DNA of 64,000 nt from an uncultured Bacilli bacterium (GCA_934153945.1 CAKPFM010000001.1:62001-126000), one strand, 5' to 3'. Shown: positions 29,076 through 38,975, counted from the first letter of the stretch. The notes: generated by a model from the letters alone, not told the origin. Numbers and translations are program-made.

Positions 29076-29402
29076 TTAGTCTTTTTTACTTGATAAAAAT
29101 GTTACTTTTTCAGCTACTACTTCAGTGATATTTTTCTTAGATTCATCATCCATTTCTACTGTTCTTGTTTGAATTCTACCTTTAATTCCTAAAAGGTCAC
29201 CTTTGTGGCAATATTCAGTAGCTGATTCAGCTACACCTTTCCAAAGAACACAATTGATAAAGTCAGTATCATAAACTCCTTCAGAATTCTTGTAACTCCT
29301 TGGTACAGCTAAAGTAATATTTGTTACTTTATTGCCACTTTCAGTTTCATATAGTTCAGGATCACGAACTAATCTACCTACTAGTACAGTTTGATTTAAC
29401 AT
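29076..29402 (-). CDS. ssb: Short single-stranded DNA-binding protein
   Basis: 108 residues, OB fold: MLNQTVLVGRLVRDPELYETESG, TNITLAVPR, DFINCVLWKGVAE, GDLLGIKGRIQTR. It stops right after the fold (VTFLSSKKD) and lacks the Gly/Gln linker and the acidic DDDIPF-like tip that normally recruits partners. In length it resembles SsbB of Bacillus, active in DNA uptake, rather than the replicative SsbA. GGAGG precedes the ATG. Confidence 0.9.
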   Translation of the reverse strand: MLNQTVLVGRLVRDPELYETESGNKVTNITLAVPRSYKNSEGVYDTDFINCVLWKGVAESATEYCHKGDLLGIKGRIQTRTVEMDDESKKNITEVVAEKVTFLSSKKD

Positions 29403-29582
29403 ATTGTCCTCCTTTCTGGTTAACTACTTTAACAAATTAAAATACTATAATCAAATGGCAAAAACTCGTAATTGATAACTAAATATATATTCAAATTTTA
29501 AAATTAGTATATCCATTTTGCAATAATAGTTATATTCTAAGTGTCTAAAATAGTAAATTGGTAAAAAATGTAAAAAAAATTA

Positions 29583-29611
29583 TTTACAACATTCATTGTT
29601 GATGATACAAT
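29583..29611 (+). promoter_or_regulatory. Promoter of the 64-residue protein gene
   Basis: TTTACA 29583-29588, 17 bases, TACAAT 29606-29611, with TG at 29603-29604. Confidence 0.7.
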
Positions 29612-29638
29612 AACACAGGATTTATGAGGTAATGTAAA

Positions 29639-29833
29639 ATGATAAAAATTAAGTTGTATAACAAGCTTTTTAATAAAGGTCAAAAGAAATTTAATTATAT
29701 ATTAGAAAAAGAAGTTGATAATATCTTAAAAAGAGCTAATCAAAGATTAAATATGGAAAAAGAATCAAAAAAACAAACCAATAATTTAGATAAACAATAT
29801 CAAAAAACAAAAAGAAGTAGCAAATTTTTTTAG
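29639..29833 (+). CDS. Small basic hypothetical protein
   Basis: 64 residues, rich in Lys, Asn and Gln (KKFNYILEKEVDNILKRANQ), no domain recognised. Own promoter, GAGGTAAT before the ATG and a terminator over its stop support a real gene. Confidence 0.6.
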   Translation: MIKIKLYNKLFNKGQKKFNYILEKEVDNILKRANQRLNMEKESKKQTNNLDKQYQKTKRSSKFF

Positions 29834-29845
29834 CTACTTTTTATA
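29813..29845 (+). terminator. Terminator overlapping the small gene's stop
   Basis: AAGTAGC and GCTACTT pair around a T-rich loop and are followed by TTTA. Confidence 0.7.
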
Positions 29846-29893
29846 CTATATAAATATCAAAAAAAATATGATATAATTAAATAGGTGATTTTA

Positions 29894-30346
29894 ATGAAAA
29901 AAATCAGTTTATATACATTTTTATTTTTATCAATAGATCAAATATCAAAAATATTAGTAAGAATGTATTTAAATTTATATAATGATATAGTACTAATACC
30001 TAACTTTTTAAGTTTAATACATGTAAAAAATGATGGAGCAGCTTTTAGTATATTAGAAGGAAAAACTATCTTTTTTATAATAATAACAATAATAGTATTA
30101 ATAGGTATAATTTATTATATTAAAAATAAAAAATTTAAAAAAATAGATTATATAATATATGGCATGTTAATAGGTGGAATAATAGGTAACTTAATAGATA
30201 GAATAATATATGGTAATGTTACAGACTTTATTTCATTTACAATATTTAATAAACCAATGCCTATATTTAACTTAGCTGATACATTTATATGTATTGGATG
30301 TATTTTAATGATATGGAGGGAAGAAATATGCAAGAAATCAAAATAG
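29894..30346 (+). CDS. lspA: Lipoprotein signal peptidase II
   Basis: 150 residues with four membrane helices. Family motifs: VKNDGAAFS (about 45-52), GNLIDR with Asp102, FNLADTF with Asp129, the two catalytic aspartates. Cuts diacylglyceryl-prolipoproteins; the DUF3048 lipoprotein in this window is a likely substrate. AGGTGAT favours ATG 29894. Overlaps the next gene by 19 bases. Confidence 0.95.
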   Translation: MKKISLYTFLFLSIDQISKILVRMYLNLYNDIVLIPNFLSLIHVKNDGAAFSILEGKTIFFIIITIIVLIGIIYYIKNKKFKKIDYIIYGMLIGGIIGNLIDRIIYGNVTDFISFTIFNKPMPIFNLADTFICIGCILMIWREEICKKSK

Positions 30347-31221
30347 AAAATGACGAAAATAAGAGAATAGATTCTTACCTTATAGAAAAATTAAATCTAA
30401 GTCGTAGTAAAATTCAAACTATGATAAAAAATAAACAAATACTAGTAAATAATAAGGAAATAAAAAATAGTTATGTTTTAAAAAATGGTGATATTATTAC
30501 TTCCGAAGAATATGTAGAAGAAGAAATGAAAGCTGTTCCAGAAAAAATGGATTTAGATATTGTATATGAAGATGAAGATGTAATAGTTGTCAATAAGAAA
30601 AATGGTATGGTAGTTCATCCAGCAGTAGGAAACAAACATGGAACACTTGTAAATGGGCTTTTATACCATTCTAAATTAAGTGATATAAATGGAGAATTTA
30701 GACCAGGAATAGTACATAGAATAGATGCTTATACAACAGGACTACTAGTGATTGCTAAAAACAATGAAGCACATCTATCTTTAGCTAAACAACTAGAAGA
30801 AAAAACAACAACAAGAAAGTATATTGCTTTAGTACATGGAGTCGTAAATACTGATACTGGAACAATAGATGCTCCAATAGGAAGAGACACTAACGATAGA
30901 AAGAAAATGGCTGTAACTGATGTAAATGCTAAAAACGCAGTAACTCATTTTAAAGTACTAGAAAGATATAAAAATACTACTTTAATAGAATTACAACTAG
31001 AAACAGGAAGAACTCATCAAATAAGAGTTCATATGAATTATATAGGTTATCCAGTAGTAAATGATCCAGTATATGGTAAAAGAAAATTATTTGATAATAC
31101 AGGTCAATGTTTACATGCTAAAACTCTAGGATTTATTCATCCTAGAACAGGGAAATATATGGAATTTACGAGCTGTTTACCAGAATGTTTTATAAACATA
31201 CTAAATCAAGTTAAAGATTAA
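30328..31221 (+). CDS. RluD-family 23S rRNA pseudouridine synthase
   Basis: 297 residues: S4 RNA-binding domain (KRIDSYLIEKLNLSRSKIQTMI) and catalytic domain with Asp133 in HRIDAYTTGLLV, where most relatives have HRLDKDTSG. Later motifs ETGRTHQIRVHM and GYPVVNDPVYG are standard. Downstream of lspA exactly as ylyB in Bacillus. The stop region overlaps the convergent TspO gene by 11 bases. Confidence 0.93.
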   Translation: MQEIKIENDENKRIDSYLIEKLNLSRSKIQTMIKNKQILVNNKEIKNSYVLKNGDIITSEEYVEEEMKAVPEKMDLDIVYEDEDVIVVNKKNGMVVHPAVGNKHGTLVNGLLYHSKLSDINGEFRPGIVHRIDAYTTGLLVIAKNNEAHLSLAKQLEEKTTTRKYIALVHGVVNTDTGTIDAPIGRDTNDRKKMAVTDVNAKNAVTHFKVLERYKNTTLIELQLETGRTHQIRVHMNYIGYPVVNDPVYGKRKLFDNTGQCLHAKTLGFIHPRTGKYMEFTSCLPECFINILNQVKD

Positions 31222-31663
31222 TAAAATAAATAGTTAAACTTAATATAGTCGCAAACACATTAAAATAAACATATGGAAGTAAAAATTTAGAAGCATTTTC
31301 ATCTAATGATTTAGTTTCATAGTATAAAAATAAAGATGTTATTAAATTAGCTAATGCTATAACAAAACTGAAAAATAAATTTTTAAAGATAAATAATATA
31401 TAAGTAAATAATTCATTAAATATATAATTACTTATTAAAGATTTATTATAATCTTTAATATATTTAGGTTGATACATATTATAAATAATAGATATACTAA
31501 TAGAAATTAATATATAAAGTATAGTCCAAATAATTGGAAATGCCCATCTAGGTAGAGCAAAAAATGGTAAATTTAATTCACTATAAAATGAATAGTCTCT
31601 AATAAATAAAGAAGGAATTATCCAAATAATAAAACTAACAATAAAAATAATTAATTTCTTCAT
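31211..31663 (-). CDS. TspO/MBR family membrane protein
   Basis: 150 residues, five membrane helices, with family landmarks PRWAFPIIWTILYILISISISIIY and a final PYVYFNVFATILSLTIYFIN. TspO proteins bind porphyrins or other ligands; the role in bacteria varies. AGGTGAT precedes the ATG. Confidence 0.85.
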   Translation of the reverse strand: MKKLIIFIVSFIIWIIPSLFIRDYSFYSELNLPFFALPRWAFPIIWTILYILISISISIIYNMYQPKYIKDYNKSLISNYIFNELFTYILFIFKNLFFSFVIALANLITSLFLYYETKSLDENASKFLLPYVYFNVFATILSLTIYFINL

Positions 31664-31717
31664 ACTATCACCTAATAAATAATATGAAATAAATTAAACA
31701 ATATTACAGGAGGAATT

Positions 31718-32869
31718 ATGACAGATAACATGGATGAAATGGTAATGAAATTATTACATTACTTTATAACAGAAAAAGGGTATAGTCCAGTAGTATTACA
31801 TGGCGCTAAAAATGAAATATGGTTAGAAAACTTTACAAATGATTTTGGAATTGTAAGAATAGTAACAGATAACATATATAATGATGAACAATTCAATTAT
31901 GATATATTTAAAACAAATAAAATCGCACAAAAAATAAAACAAAAAACATTTACATTTCGTTTAAATATATTAAGTATTTACTTAAATATAGGCGAAAATG
32001 TTAACATGGAAAATTACTATCATTTACCTAAAATGGAATGTATAAATATAAAAGAAATAAATGATTTAGATAAATTTGAAGTAATAAAAGATAATTTTAG
32101 TGATATAACAAAAAATACTGATTTTAAAGAAGAAGGTATGGATTTATTTATTAAATTAACTGGAGAAATAGCTTCTACTAATGAAGAAAATAATATAAAG
32201 GCTGAAAAAATATTTAGAGTTAAGACACCTATAATTACTTATTCATTAGTAATTATTAATATTCTAGTATTCTTATCAATGTATATATTTGGTAATGGTT
32301 CTACAGATATTAATACTTTAGTTAATTTTGGAGCAATATATTCTCCTTTAATTAAGGCAGGTGAATATTATCGATTATTATTTGCTGGATTTATACATAT
32401 TGGTATAATTCATTTATTTGTCAATATGTATTCACTACTTGCTATTGGAACTCGTTTAGAGAGTTTAATAGGTAAATGGAAATTTTTAATCGTTTATTTA
32501 GTAAGTTTAATAGTTGGTAATTTAATGAGTATGCTTTTTATTGGAAACAGTATAAGTGCTGGAGCAAGTGGAGCATTATTTGGATTATTTGGAGCGCTTC
32601 TTTATTTTGGATATCATTATAGAGTTTATTTAGGAAGTATGATGGCATCTCAAATAATACCAATTTTACTTATTAATTTCTCTTTACCATTTTTCTTAAG
32701 TGGTATTGATCTAGCAGCTCATATTGGTGGATTTGCAGCTGGATTACTTACTTTATGGGCTTTAGGAGTAGAATATAAATCAAATAAAAGTGATAAAATA
32801 AATGGTTTAATTTTATTATTAATGTTTGTTATATTTTTAGTTGTTTTAGCGTTTAATATAGTAAAATAA
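31718..32869 (+). CDS. Rhomboid intramembrane serine protease with N-terminal soluble domain
   Basis: 383 residues: about 170 soluble residues resembling the front domain of YqgP/GluP, then seven hydrophobic segments with HLFVNMYSL, GASGALFG (Ser284) and AAHIGGFAAG (His335), the catalytic dyad. Cuts transmembrane proteins. RBS AGGAGGAATT. A short terminator-like hairpin follows. Confidence 0.92.
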   Translation: MTDNMDEMVMKLLHYFITEKGYSPVVLHGAKNEIWLENFTNDFGIVRIVTDNIYNDEQFNYDIFKTNKIAQKIKQKTFTFRLNILSIYLNIGENVNMENYYHLPKMECINIKEINDLDKFEVIKDNFSDITKNTDFKEEGMDLFIKLTGEIASTNEENNIKAEKIFRVKTPIITYSLVIINILVFLSMYIFGNGSTDINTLVNFGAIYSPLIKAGEYYRLLFAGFIHIGIIHLFVNMYSLLAIGTRLESLIGKWKFLIVYLVSLIVGNLMSMLFIGNSISAGASGALFGLFGALLYFGYHYRVYLGSMMASQIIPILLINFSLPFFLSGIDLAAHIGGFAAGLLTLWALGVEYKSNKSDKINGLILLLMFVIFLVVLAFNIVK

Positions 32870-32918
32870 TTTGTATAAATAATTATTTTATTATATAATT
32901 AATGTAGGATGTGATGAT

Positions 32919-33956
32919 ATGAAGAAGTTTAGTTTATTGTTAGTTATTATTTCATTATTTATTATGACTGGATGTAATAAGAAAGAGGAAAATAATATAC
33001 CTAAAGATGAACCTCAACCAATACCAGTAAAAAAATTACAAATATTTAATCAAGATTCTAATTCAAGAGTGATTGCTGTTCAAATAAATAATCACAATCA
33101 GGCAAGATTAAATCATGCTGGATTACAAGATGCATTTATTGTATATGAAGCTATGGTAGAAGGCGGAATTACTAGAATGTTAGCTTTATATAAAGATAAA
33201 ACTACAGAAAAAATTGGTAGTGTAAGAAGTTCAAGACCATATTTCTTAGATTATGTTTTAGAAAATGATGCAATATATGTTCATTTTGGATTTAGTGAAC
33301 AAGCTAGAAAAGATATTGCCTCTTTAGGAATTAACAATATTAATGGTTTATATGACAATGCATTTTGGAGAGATACAACTTTGAATGTTGCTTATGAACA
33401 TAAAGCATTTACAAGTATGGAAAAAATCAATAATATGATTGCTCAAAAAGGTTATAGAACTACAAGTGATTCTCCTGCATTATTAAATTATGATGTAGAT
33501 GAAGTAAATATTAGTGAAACAAAAGAAACAGAATTAGAAGATGGTACTAAGGAAACTACTATAACAAATAAAGCTAATACAGTAGTTATTCCATATTCTT
33601 ATTACATGACTGTTAAATATGAATATGATAGTGAAAATAAAGTTTATAATAGATTTGCTAACGACAAAGCACATACAGATGCTATAACTAAAAAACAATA
33701 TAATTTTAAAAATATAATAATTATTAAGGTTAAGAATTATTCAATTGATAGTTATGGAAGACAGGCATTAGATAATATTGGAACAGGTAGTGGATATTTC
33801 ATAACTAATGGTTGTGTTAAAGAAATAACATGGCAAAAAGATTCAAGAAGTTCAAAAACAGTATATAAATATTTAGATGGAACAGATGTAGTAGTTAATG
33901 ATGGAAATACATTTATTCAAATAGTTCCAATAAATAGTAATGTTACATTTAATTAA
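32919..33956 (+). CDS. DUF3048 (YerB-like) lipoprotein
   Basis: 345 residues, signal peptide with lipobox MTGC at about 16-19, then the two DUF3048 domains: ARLNHAGLQDAFIVYEAMVEGGITRM, KIGSVRSSRPYFLDYV, and TGSGYFITNGCVKEITWQK near the end. An extracytoplasmic membrane-anchored protein of unknown biochemical role. Confidence 0.92.
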   Translation: MKKFSLLLVIISLFIMTGCNKKEENNIPKDEPQPIPVKKLQIFNQDSNSRVIAVQINNHNQARLNHAGLQDAFIVYEAMVEGGITRMLALYKDKTTEKIGSVRSSRPYFLDYVLENDAIYVHFGFSEQARKDIASLGINNINGLYDNAFWRDTTLNVAYEHKAFTSMEKINNMIAQKGYRTTSDSPALLNYDVDEVNISETKETELEDGTKETTITNKANTVVIPYSYYMTVKYEYDSENKVYNRFANDKAHTDAITKKQYNFKNIIIIKVKNYSIDSYGRQALDNIGTGSGYFITNGCVKEITWQKDSRSSKTVYKYLDGTDVVVNDGNTFIQIVPINSNVTFN

Positions 33957-33962
33957 ATAGTT

Positions 33963-33993
33963 TAATGGTACCTATAGAAGGTATCTTTTTAAT
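33963..33993 (+). terminator. Terminator after DUF3048 gene
   Basis: GGTACCT-ataga-AGGTATC with T run. Confidence 0.75.
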
Positions 33994-34044
33994 TATATAA
34001 ATTTTACTATTTTTTTTAATTTTTTTAAAATATACTAATTTAGT

Positions 34045-34096
34045 ATTTTAGTTATATCAAATATATCTAATATAATAAAATAGCTATAACTAAAAT
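34045..34096. repeat. 12-base inverted repeat upstream of Rpn gene
   Basis: ATTTTAGTTATA (34045-34056) and TATAACTAAAAT (34085-34096), 28 bases apart. The interval 33994-34192 otherwise holds only A/T-rich sequence without a gene. Confidence 0.6.
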
Positions 34097-34192
34097 AAAA
34101 AAATAGTAAAGAAAATAAATCTAAAATATGAAAATCCTCATTTGAAATACAAAAATAAATTTGATAAATTAAATCACCAAGAGGTGAACATC

Positions 34193-35002
34193 ATGAAAAA
34201 GAAATTCTATACTTGTAAATATGATAAAGCATTTAAAGAAATAATGATGAAAAAAGAAAACTTTAATATATTAAAAAAAGTATTAGAAACAATACTAAAT
34301 ATAGAAATAACAAATATAGAAATACAACCATTAAACTTAAATACAAATAATATATATGTAAGAGGAAAAGAAGCAGATTTGCTAGTAACAACGAAACAAG
34401 GAAAAATAGAAGTAGAAGTAAATACTTATTATCAAGACTATGTAAAAGTAAGAAACTTTTGTTTAATAACAAATATATATCAAAATGAAACAGTAGTAGG
34501 AGAAGATTATAATGAGGATAAAAATATAATCCAAATAAATTTAAACTATGGAGTAAAAGATAAAGAATATAAAAGAATATATAAAGTAAGAGATGAAAGT
34601 GGATTAGAATATATAAAAAATTTGACAATCTATGAAATAAATATGGATAAATATAAAGAAATATTATATAATGGAGATGAAGAACAACTAGAAGAAAATA
34701 AATATCTAATAATGTTAGATATGGATAAAGAAGAACTAAAGAAACTAAAAAAAGATAAGGTGGTAGAAGAATATATGGAAAAAATAGAAAGACTAAATCA
34801 AAATCCAATGTTTATAAATTGGATAACAAAAGAAAAAGATGAAGAAATGATAAAAAACACCCAAATAAGAAGAGCAACAGAAGAAGGAATAGATACAGGA
34901 AAAAAGGAAATAGCTAAATCTATGTTAGAAGATGGAATGGATTTAGAAAAAGTATCGAAATTGACTGGATTAACTATAAATGAAATACAAAAACTAGTAT
35001 AA
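34193..35002 (+). CDS. Rpn-family PD-(D/E)XK nuclease/putative transposase
   Basis: 269 residues. Opens YTCKYDKAFKEIMMKKENFNILKK, then nuclease core KEADLLVTTKQGKIEVEVN (Asp and Glu of the fold), and ends with the characteristic MLEDGMDLEKVSKLTGLT. Such proteins promote RecA-independent recombination and often occur in many copies in gut Firmicutes. GAGGTGAA supports ATG 34193. The GC-poor, A-rich codon use and the flanking inverted repeat suggest a mobile origin. Confidence 0.85.
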   Translation: MKKKFYTCKYDKAFKEIMMKKENFNILKKVLETILNIEITNIEIQPLNLNTNNIYVRGKEADLLVTTKQGKIEVEVNTYYQDYVKVRNFCLITNIYQNETVVGEDYNEDKNIIQINLNYGVKDKEYKRIYKVRDESGLEYIKNLTIYEINMDKYKEILYNGDEEQLEENKYLIMLDMDKEELKKLKKDKVVEEYMEKIERLNQNPMFINWITKEKDEEMIKNTQIRRATEEGIDTGKKEIAKSMLEDGMDLEKVSKLTGLTINEIQKLV

Positions 35003-35011
35003 CATATCATC

Positions 35012-35041
35012 AAAATTAGATTTTAAAGTCTAATTTTTCTT
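35012..35041 (+). terminator. Terminator after Rpn gene
   Basis: AAATTAGA and TCTAATTT hairpin with T run. Confidence 0.8.
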
Positions 35042-35086
35042 TTAAACAAGTATTAAATTTGATACAATAATGTGGGAAGTGGAATT

Positions 35087-35917
35087 ATGAGTAAAATATT
35101 AGGACAAGTAAATACTTTAGAAATAGATAAAACATTACCATATTTAGATGGATATATATTTGGATTAAAAGACTATTCAGTTAATTTTTTAAATACTTAT
35201 AATTTGGATGAATTAAAAGATTTAATAATAAAATTAAAAGAAAAAAATAAAGAAATATATATATCAATAAATAAGAATTTACATAATAAAGAAATTAATG
35301 AATTAAGAAAAATACTAATAGAAATAGATAATTTAAATATAAATGGTATTATGTATGCTGATAACGGATTTATTACCTTAAAAAAAGAATTAAATTTAAA
35401 AACAAATTTAATATGGTATCAAGAACATTTAACAACATCTTACTCTAGTATAAATACCTATAAAGAATTTGGTATTGATTCAGTTGTTATTTCAAATGAT
35501 ATTACAATCCATGAAGTAAAAGAAATAATTGATAATACAAACAGTAAATTATATTATATGATATTTGGATACTTACCAATGTTTATAAGTGAAAGAAATC
35601 AAATAAAAAATTATGAAAATTATTTCAAATTACAAGGTTCAACAGAATATAACTATTTTGTTAATGATAATATAAAATATCCTATTATAGATAACAATTT
35701 AGGTACATTTGCTTTTTCTAGTTTACCTGTATTTGCTTATCAAGAATATTTAGAAATAAAAGATAAGATTGACTATGTAATACTATCTGATTTATTTATT
35801 GACTGTGATACATATATAAAAGTATTGGATAAGGTAAAAAATGAAAGAGATATTGATTTAAATATAGAAACATCACCAAATTTTCTATATCAAGATACAA
35901 TATATAAAGTAAAATAG
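35087..35917 (+). CDS. trhP1: Peptidase U32-like tRNA hydroxylation protein TrhP1 (YrrN)
   Basis: 276 residues without the cysteine cluster of its neighbour; features such as GYIFGLKDYSVNF and YYMIFGYLPMFISERN fit the short U32 partner. In Bacillus YrrN/TrhP1 and YrrO/TrhP2 together hydroxylate uridine 34 of certain tRNAs. The symbol rests on this order, followed by greA as in Bacillus. ATG 35087 fits the RBS GGAAGTGG. Confidence 0.8.
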   Translation: MSKILGQVNTLEIDKTLPYLDGYIFGLKDYSVNFLNTYNLDELKDLIIKLKEKNKEIYISINKNLHNKEINELRKILIEIDNLNINGIMYADNGFITLKKELNLKTNLIWYQEHLTTSYSSINTYKEFGIDSVVISNDITIHEVKEIIDNTNSKLYYMIFGYLPMFISERNQIKNYENYFKLQGSTEYNYFVNDNIKYPIIDNNLGTFAFSSLPVFAYQEYLEIKDKIDYVILSDLFIDCDTYIKVLDKVKNERDIDLNIETSPNFLYQDTIYKVK

Positions 35918-35925
35918 GAGGAAAT

Positions 35926-37125
35926 ATGCCAGAGTTATTAGCGCCAGCAGGTGATTTAGAAAGATTAAAAATAGCTTTTATATATGGGGCAGATGCTGTA
36001 TATATAGGAGGACCAATACTAGGTTTAAGAGCAAATGCTATTAATTTTACCTTTGAAGAAATAAAAGAAGCTGTAGAATTTGCTCATAATTTAAATAAAA
36101 AAGTATATGTAACAGTTAATATTGTACTACATAATAAAGAAATAAAAGCAGTAGATGAATACTTAAAAAAATTGGAAAGTTTAAAAGTAGACGCTATCAT
36201 AGTAAGCGATATTTATATTATAAAAAGAGCACTTACTACAACAAATCTAGAAGTTCACTTGTCTACTCAAGCATCGACAATGAATAAAGAAATGGCAAAA
36301 TTCTATAAAGAATTAGGTGTTACTAGAATTGTTTTAGCTAGAGAAAATACCAAAGAGGATATACTAGATATAATAAATAATGTCGATATAGAAATAGAAT
36401 GTTTTATTCATGGAGCAATGTGTTCAAGTATATCTGGTAGATGTGCTATGTCAAACTTCTTAACAGGAAGAGATGCCAATAGGGGTGGATGCGCTCAAAC
36501 ATGTAGATGGGACTATAAATTACTAAATAAAGAAAATAAAGAAATAAAAGGAGAAAAAGATTTTACCTTCTGTGCTAAAGATTTATCAATGTTAGATTCA
36601 TTAAAAGAAATGATAGATATGGGTATTAAATCATTTAAAATTGAAGGAAGAATGCGTTCTATATATTATATTGCTACAGTAGTTGGTATATATAGGAAAG
36701 TAATAGATAATTACTTAAAAGATAAAGAATATAAATACGATAAAAATTTGGAAACGGTTTTAAGAAATTGTGCCAATAGAGATTCAGTAATTCAATTTTT
36801 CAATAATAAAAAAGATGAAACTTGTAGTTACTATAATGGAAGACAAGAAGTAAGTAATCAAGAATTTTTAGGTATAGTATTAGATTATAATAAAGAAACT
36901 AAAATGGCTACAATAGAACAAAGAAACTACTTTAAAATAAATGATGAATGTACAATATTTGGACCAAATCATGAAGATATTAACTATAAATTTAATAACA
37001 TATATGATGAAGATGACAATATAATAGAAATAGTTAGACATCCAAGACAAATAGTAAAAATAAAAGTAGATAATGAATTACAAAAATATGACATGTTAAG
37101 ATTAAAAAAAGTTGACAAAAGCTAA
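35926..37125 (+). CDS. trhP2: Peptidase U32 tRNA hydroxylation protein TrhP2 (YrrO)
   Basis: 399 residues: PELLAPAGDLERLKIAFIYGADAVYIGG, HLSTQASTMN, then the iron-sulfur-type cysteines FIHGAMCSSISGRCAMSN and GGCAQTCRW, and FKIEGRMRS. These are invariant in U32 RNA-hydroxylating enzymes. Starts 8 bases after trhP1 with AGGAGG. Confidence 0.93.
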   Translation: MPELLAPAGDLERLKIAFIYGADAVYIGGPILGLRANAINFTFEEIKEAVEFAHNLNKKVYVTVNIVLHNKEIKAVDEYLKKLESLKVDAIIVSDIYIIKRALTTTNLEVHLSTQASTMNKEMAKFYKELGVTRIVLARENTKEDILDIINNVDIEIECFIHGAMCSSISGRCAMSNFLTGRDANRGGCAQTCRWDYKLLNKENKEIKGEKDFTFCAKDLSMLDSLKEMIDMGIKSFKIEGRMRSIYYIATVVGIYRKVIDNYLKDKEYKYDKNLETVLRNCANRDSVIQFFNNKKDETCSYYNGRQEVSNQEFLGIVLDYNKETKMATIEQRNYFKINDECTIFGPNHEDINYKFNNIYDEDDNIIEIVRHPRQIVKIKVDNELQKYDMLRLKKVDKS

Positions 37126-37170
37126 AATGTATAGTATTATTTTGAGTGTTAAATAGAAGAGGTGGACAAT

Positions 37171-37641
37171 ATGCCAGAAAAGAAAAAAACATACCTTACT
37201 GAAGAAGGTTTAAATGATTTAAAGAAAGAATTAGACTATTTAAAAAATGAAAGAAGACCAGAAGTAATACAAGCTTTAAAAGAAGCTAGAGCTTTAGGAG
37301 ATTTAAGCGAAAATGCTGAATATGATGCTGCTAGAGCAGAACAAGCTGAAGTAGAAGGAAAAATAGCTTCAATAGAAACAATGCTTGAAAATGCTGAGGT
37401 AATAAAAGATGTAAATACAAATAAAGTATCAATTGGTACAACAGTTACATTAAAATACTTAGAAGATGACGAAGTAGATACATATACAATCGTTGGTAGT
37501 AAAGAAGCAGATCCTTTTGATAACAAAATATCAAATGAATCACCAATAGCTAAAGCAATAATTGGTGCAAAAAAAGGAGAACTTGTTACTGTAGATAGTC
37601 CAAATGGAAAATATCAAGTAGAAATATTAGAAATATCATAA
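37171..37641 (+). CDS. greA: Transcription elongation factor GreA
   Basis: 156 residues: N-terminal coiled coil (YLTEEGLNDLKKELDYLKN) with the tip EARALGDLSENAEYDAA, then the FKBP-like C-terminal domain ending SPNGKYQVEILEI. Rescues backtracked polymerase. AGAGGTGG supports ATG 37171. Confidence 0.97.
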   Translation: MPEKKKTYLTEEGLNDLKKELDYLKNERRPEVIQALKEARALGDLSENAEYDAARAEQAEVEGKIASIETMLENAEVIKDVNTNKVSIGTTVTLKYLEDDEVDTYTIVGSKEADPFDNKISNESPIAKAIIGAKKGELVTVDSPNGKYQVEILEIS

Positions 37642-37657
37642 TAAATGATATTTTTTA
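37629..37657 (+). terminator. greA terminator
   Basis: AATATCAT-aata-AATGATATT-TTTT, overlapping the stop codon. Confidence 0.75.
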
Positions 37658-37721
37658 AGTTTTATACTTTCAAATTTAATCAAAATAAGATATAATATAT
37701 ATTGTAATTAGGAGGAATATT

Positions 37722-38975
37722 ATGGAAAAAAATAAATTAGAATATACAATTAAAATTGAAGGAAAAGAATGGGAAGAAGCAATAGAAAAAGCATTTGTTG
37801 AAGCAAATAAAAAAGCTAAAATAGATGGTTTTAGACCTGGAAAAGCTCCAAAAGAAGTATTTATTAAAAAATATGGAGAAGAATCATTATGGTTAGATGC
37901 TGCTGATCATGTACTACAAAGTGCATATACTAAAATGTTAGATGAACATAAAGACTTAGAATTAGTTGCTCAACCTGATGTAGCAATTAAAGCTATTTCA
38001 AAAGAATATGTAGAATTTAATTTCATATTAATTACTAAACCAGAAGTTAAATTAAATAAATACAAAAAATTAGGTGTTAAAAAAGAAGAAGTAAAAGTAA
38101 CAAAAGAAGAAATAGATAAAGCTATCTTAGATATGCGTAATAAATATGCTGAAAATGTTACAAAAGAAGGAACACTAGAAAATAATGATATAGCTATCAT
38201 TGATTTTGAAGGATTCAAAGATGGAGTAGCATTTGAAGGCGGAAAAGGTGAAAACTATTCTTTAACAATTGGATCAAATACATTTATTCCAGGATTTGAA
38301 GAACAATTAATTGGTATGAAAAATGGTGAAGAAAGAGAAATCAAAGTAACTTTCCCAGAAGATTATCATGCTGAAGAATTAAAAGGACAAGAAGCAACAT
38401 TTAAAGTAAAATTAAATGAAATTAAACAAGTAGTTATTCCTGAACTTAACAAAGATTTCTTTGATGATTTAGGAATGGAAGGAATAAATGATGAAGAATC
38501 TTTAAGAAAACAAGTAGAAGAAAATATTAAAGCACATAAAGAACATCATGCTGAAGATCATTTTATAGATGAATTATTAGAAGAAGGAATTAAAAACATG
38601 GAAGTTGAAGTTCCTGATGTAATGATTGAAGAAGAATTAAATAGAATGATTAGACAATATGAAGAAAATTTAAAAATGCAAGGACTTTCTTTAGCTCAAT
38701 TCTATCAATTTACAAATTCAGATGAAGCAGCTTTAAAAGATCAAATGAGAGAAGAAGCTGAAAAAAGAGTTAAATCTAGATTATTACTAGAAGAAATAGC
38801 TAAATTAGAAAAATTAGAAGTAACAGATGAAGAAGCAGAAAAAGAAGCAGAAGATTTAGCTACTAAATACAACATGAAAAAAGATGAATTCTTAAAACTA
38901 TTCGGTGGTATAGAAATGGTTAAATATGACCTAGAAATGCGTAAAGCTATCGATGTATTAAAAGAAAATAATTAA
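37722..38975 (+). CDS. tig: Trigger factor
   Basis: 417 residues in the usual order: ribosome-binding domain with GFRPGKAPKEVF, FKBP-type domain (NNDIAIIDFEGFKDG, GMKNGEEREIKVTFPEDYHAEELKG) and the C-terminal chaperone arms. Acts at the ribosome exit on nascent chains. AGGAGG before the ATG; terminator after. Confidence 0.97.
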   Translation: MEKNKLEYTIKIEGKEWEEAIEKAFVEANKKAKIDGFRPGKAPKEVFIKKYGEESLWLDAADHVLQSAYTKMLDEHKDLELVAQPDVAIKAISKEYVEFNFILITKPEVKLNKYKKLGVKKEEVKVTKEEIDKAILDMRNKYAENVTKEGTLENNDIAIIDFEGFKDGVAFEGGKGENYSLTIGSNTFIPGFEEQLIGMKNGEEREIKVTFPEDYHAEELKGQEATFKVKLNEIKQVVIPELNKDFFDDLGMEGINDEESLRKQVEENIKAHKEHHAEDHFIDELLEEGIKNMEVEVPDVMIEEELNRMIRQYEENLKMQGLSLAQFYQFTNSDEAALKDQMREEAEKRVKSRLLLEEIAKLEKLEVTDEEAEKEAEDLATKYNMKKDEFLKLFGGIEMVKYDLEMRKAIDVLKENN

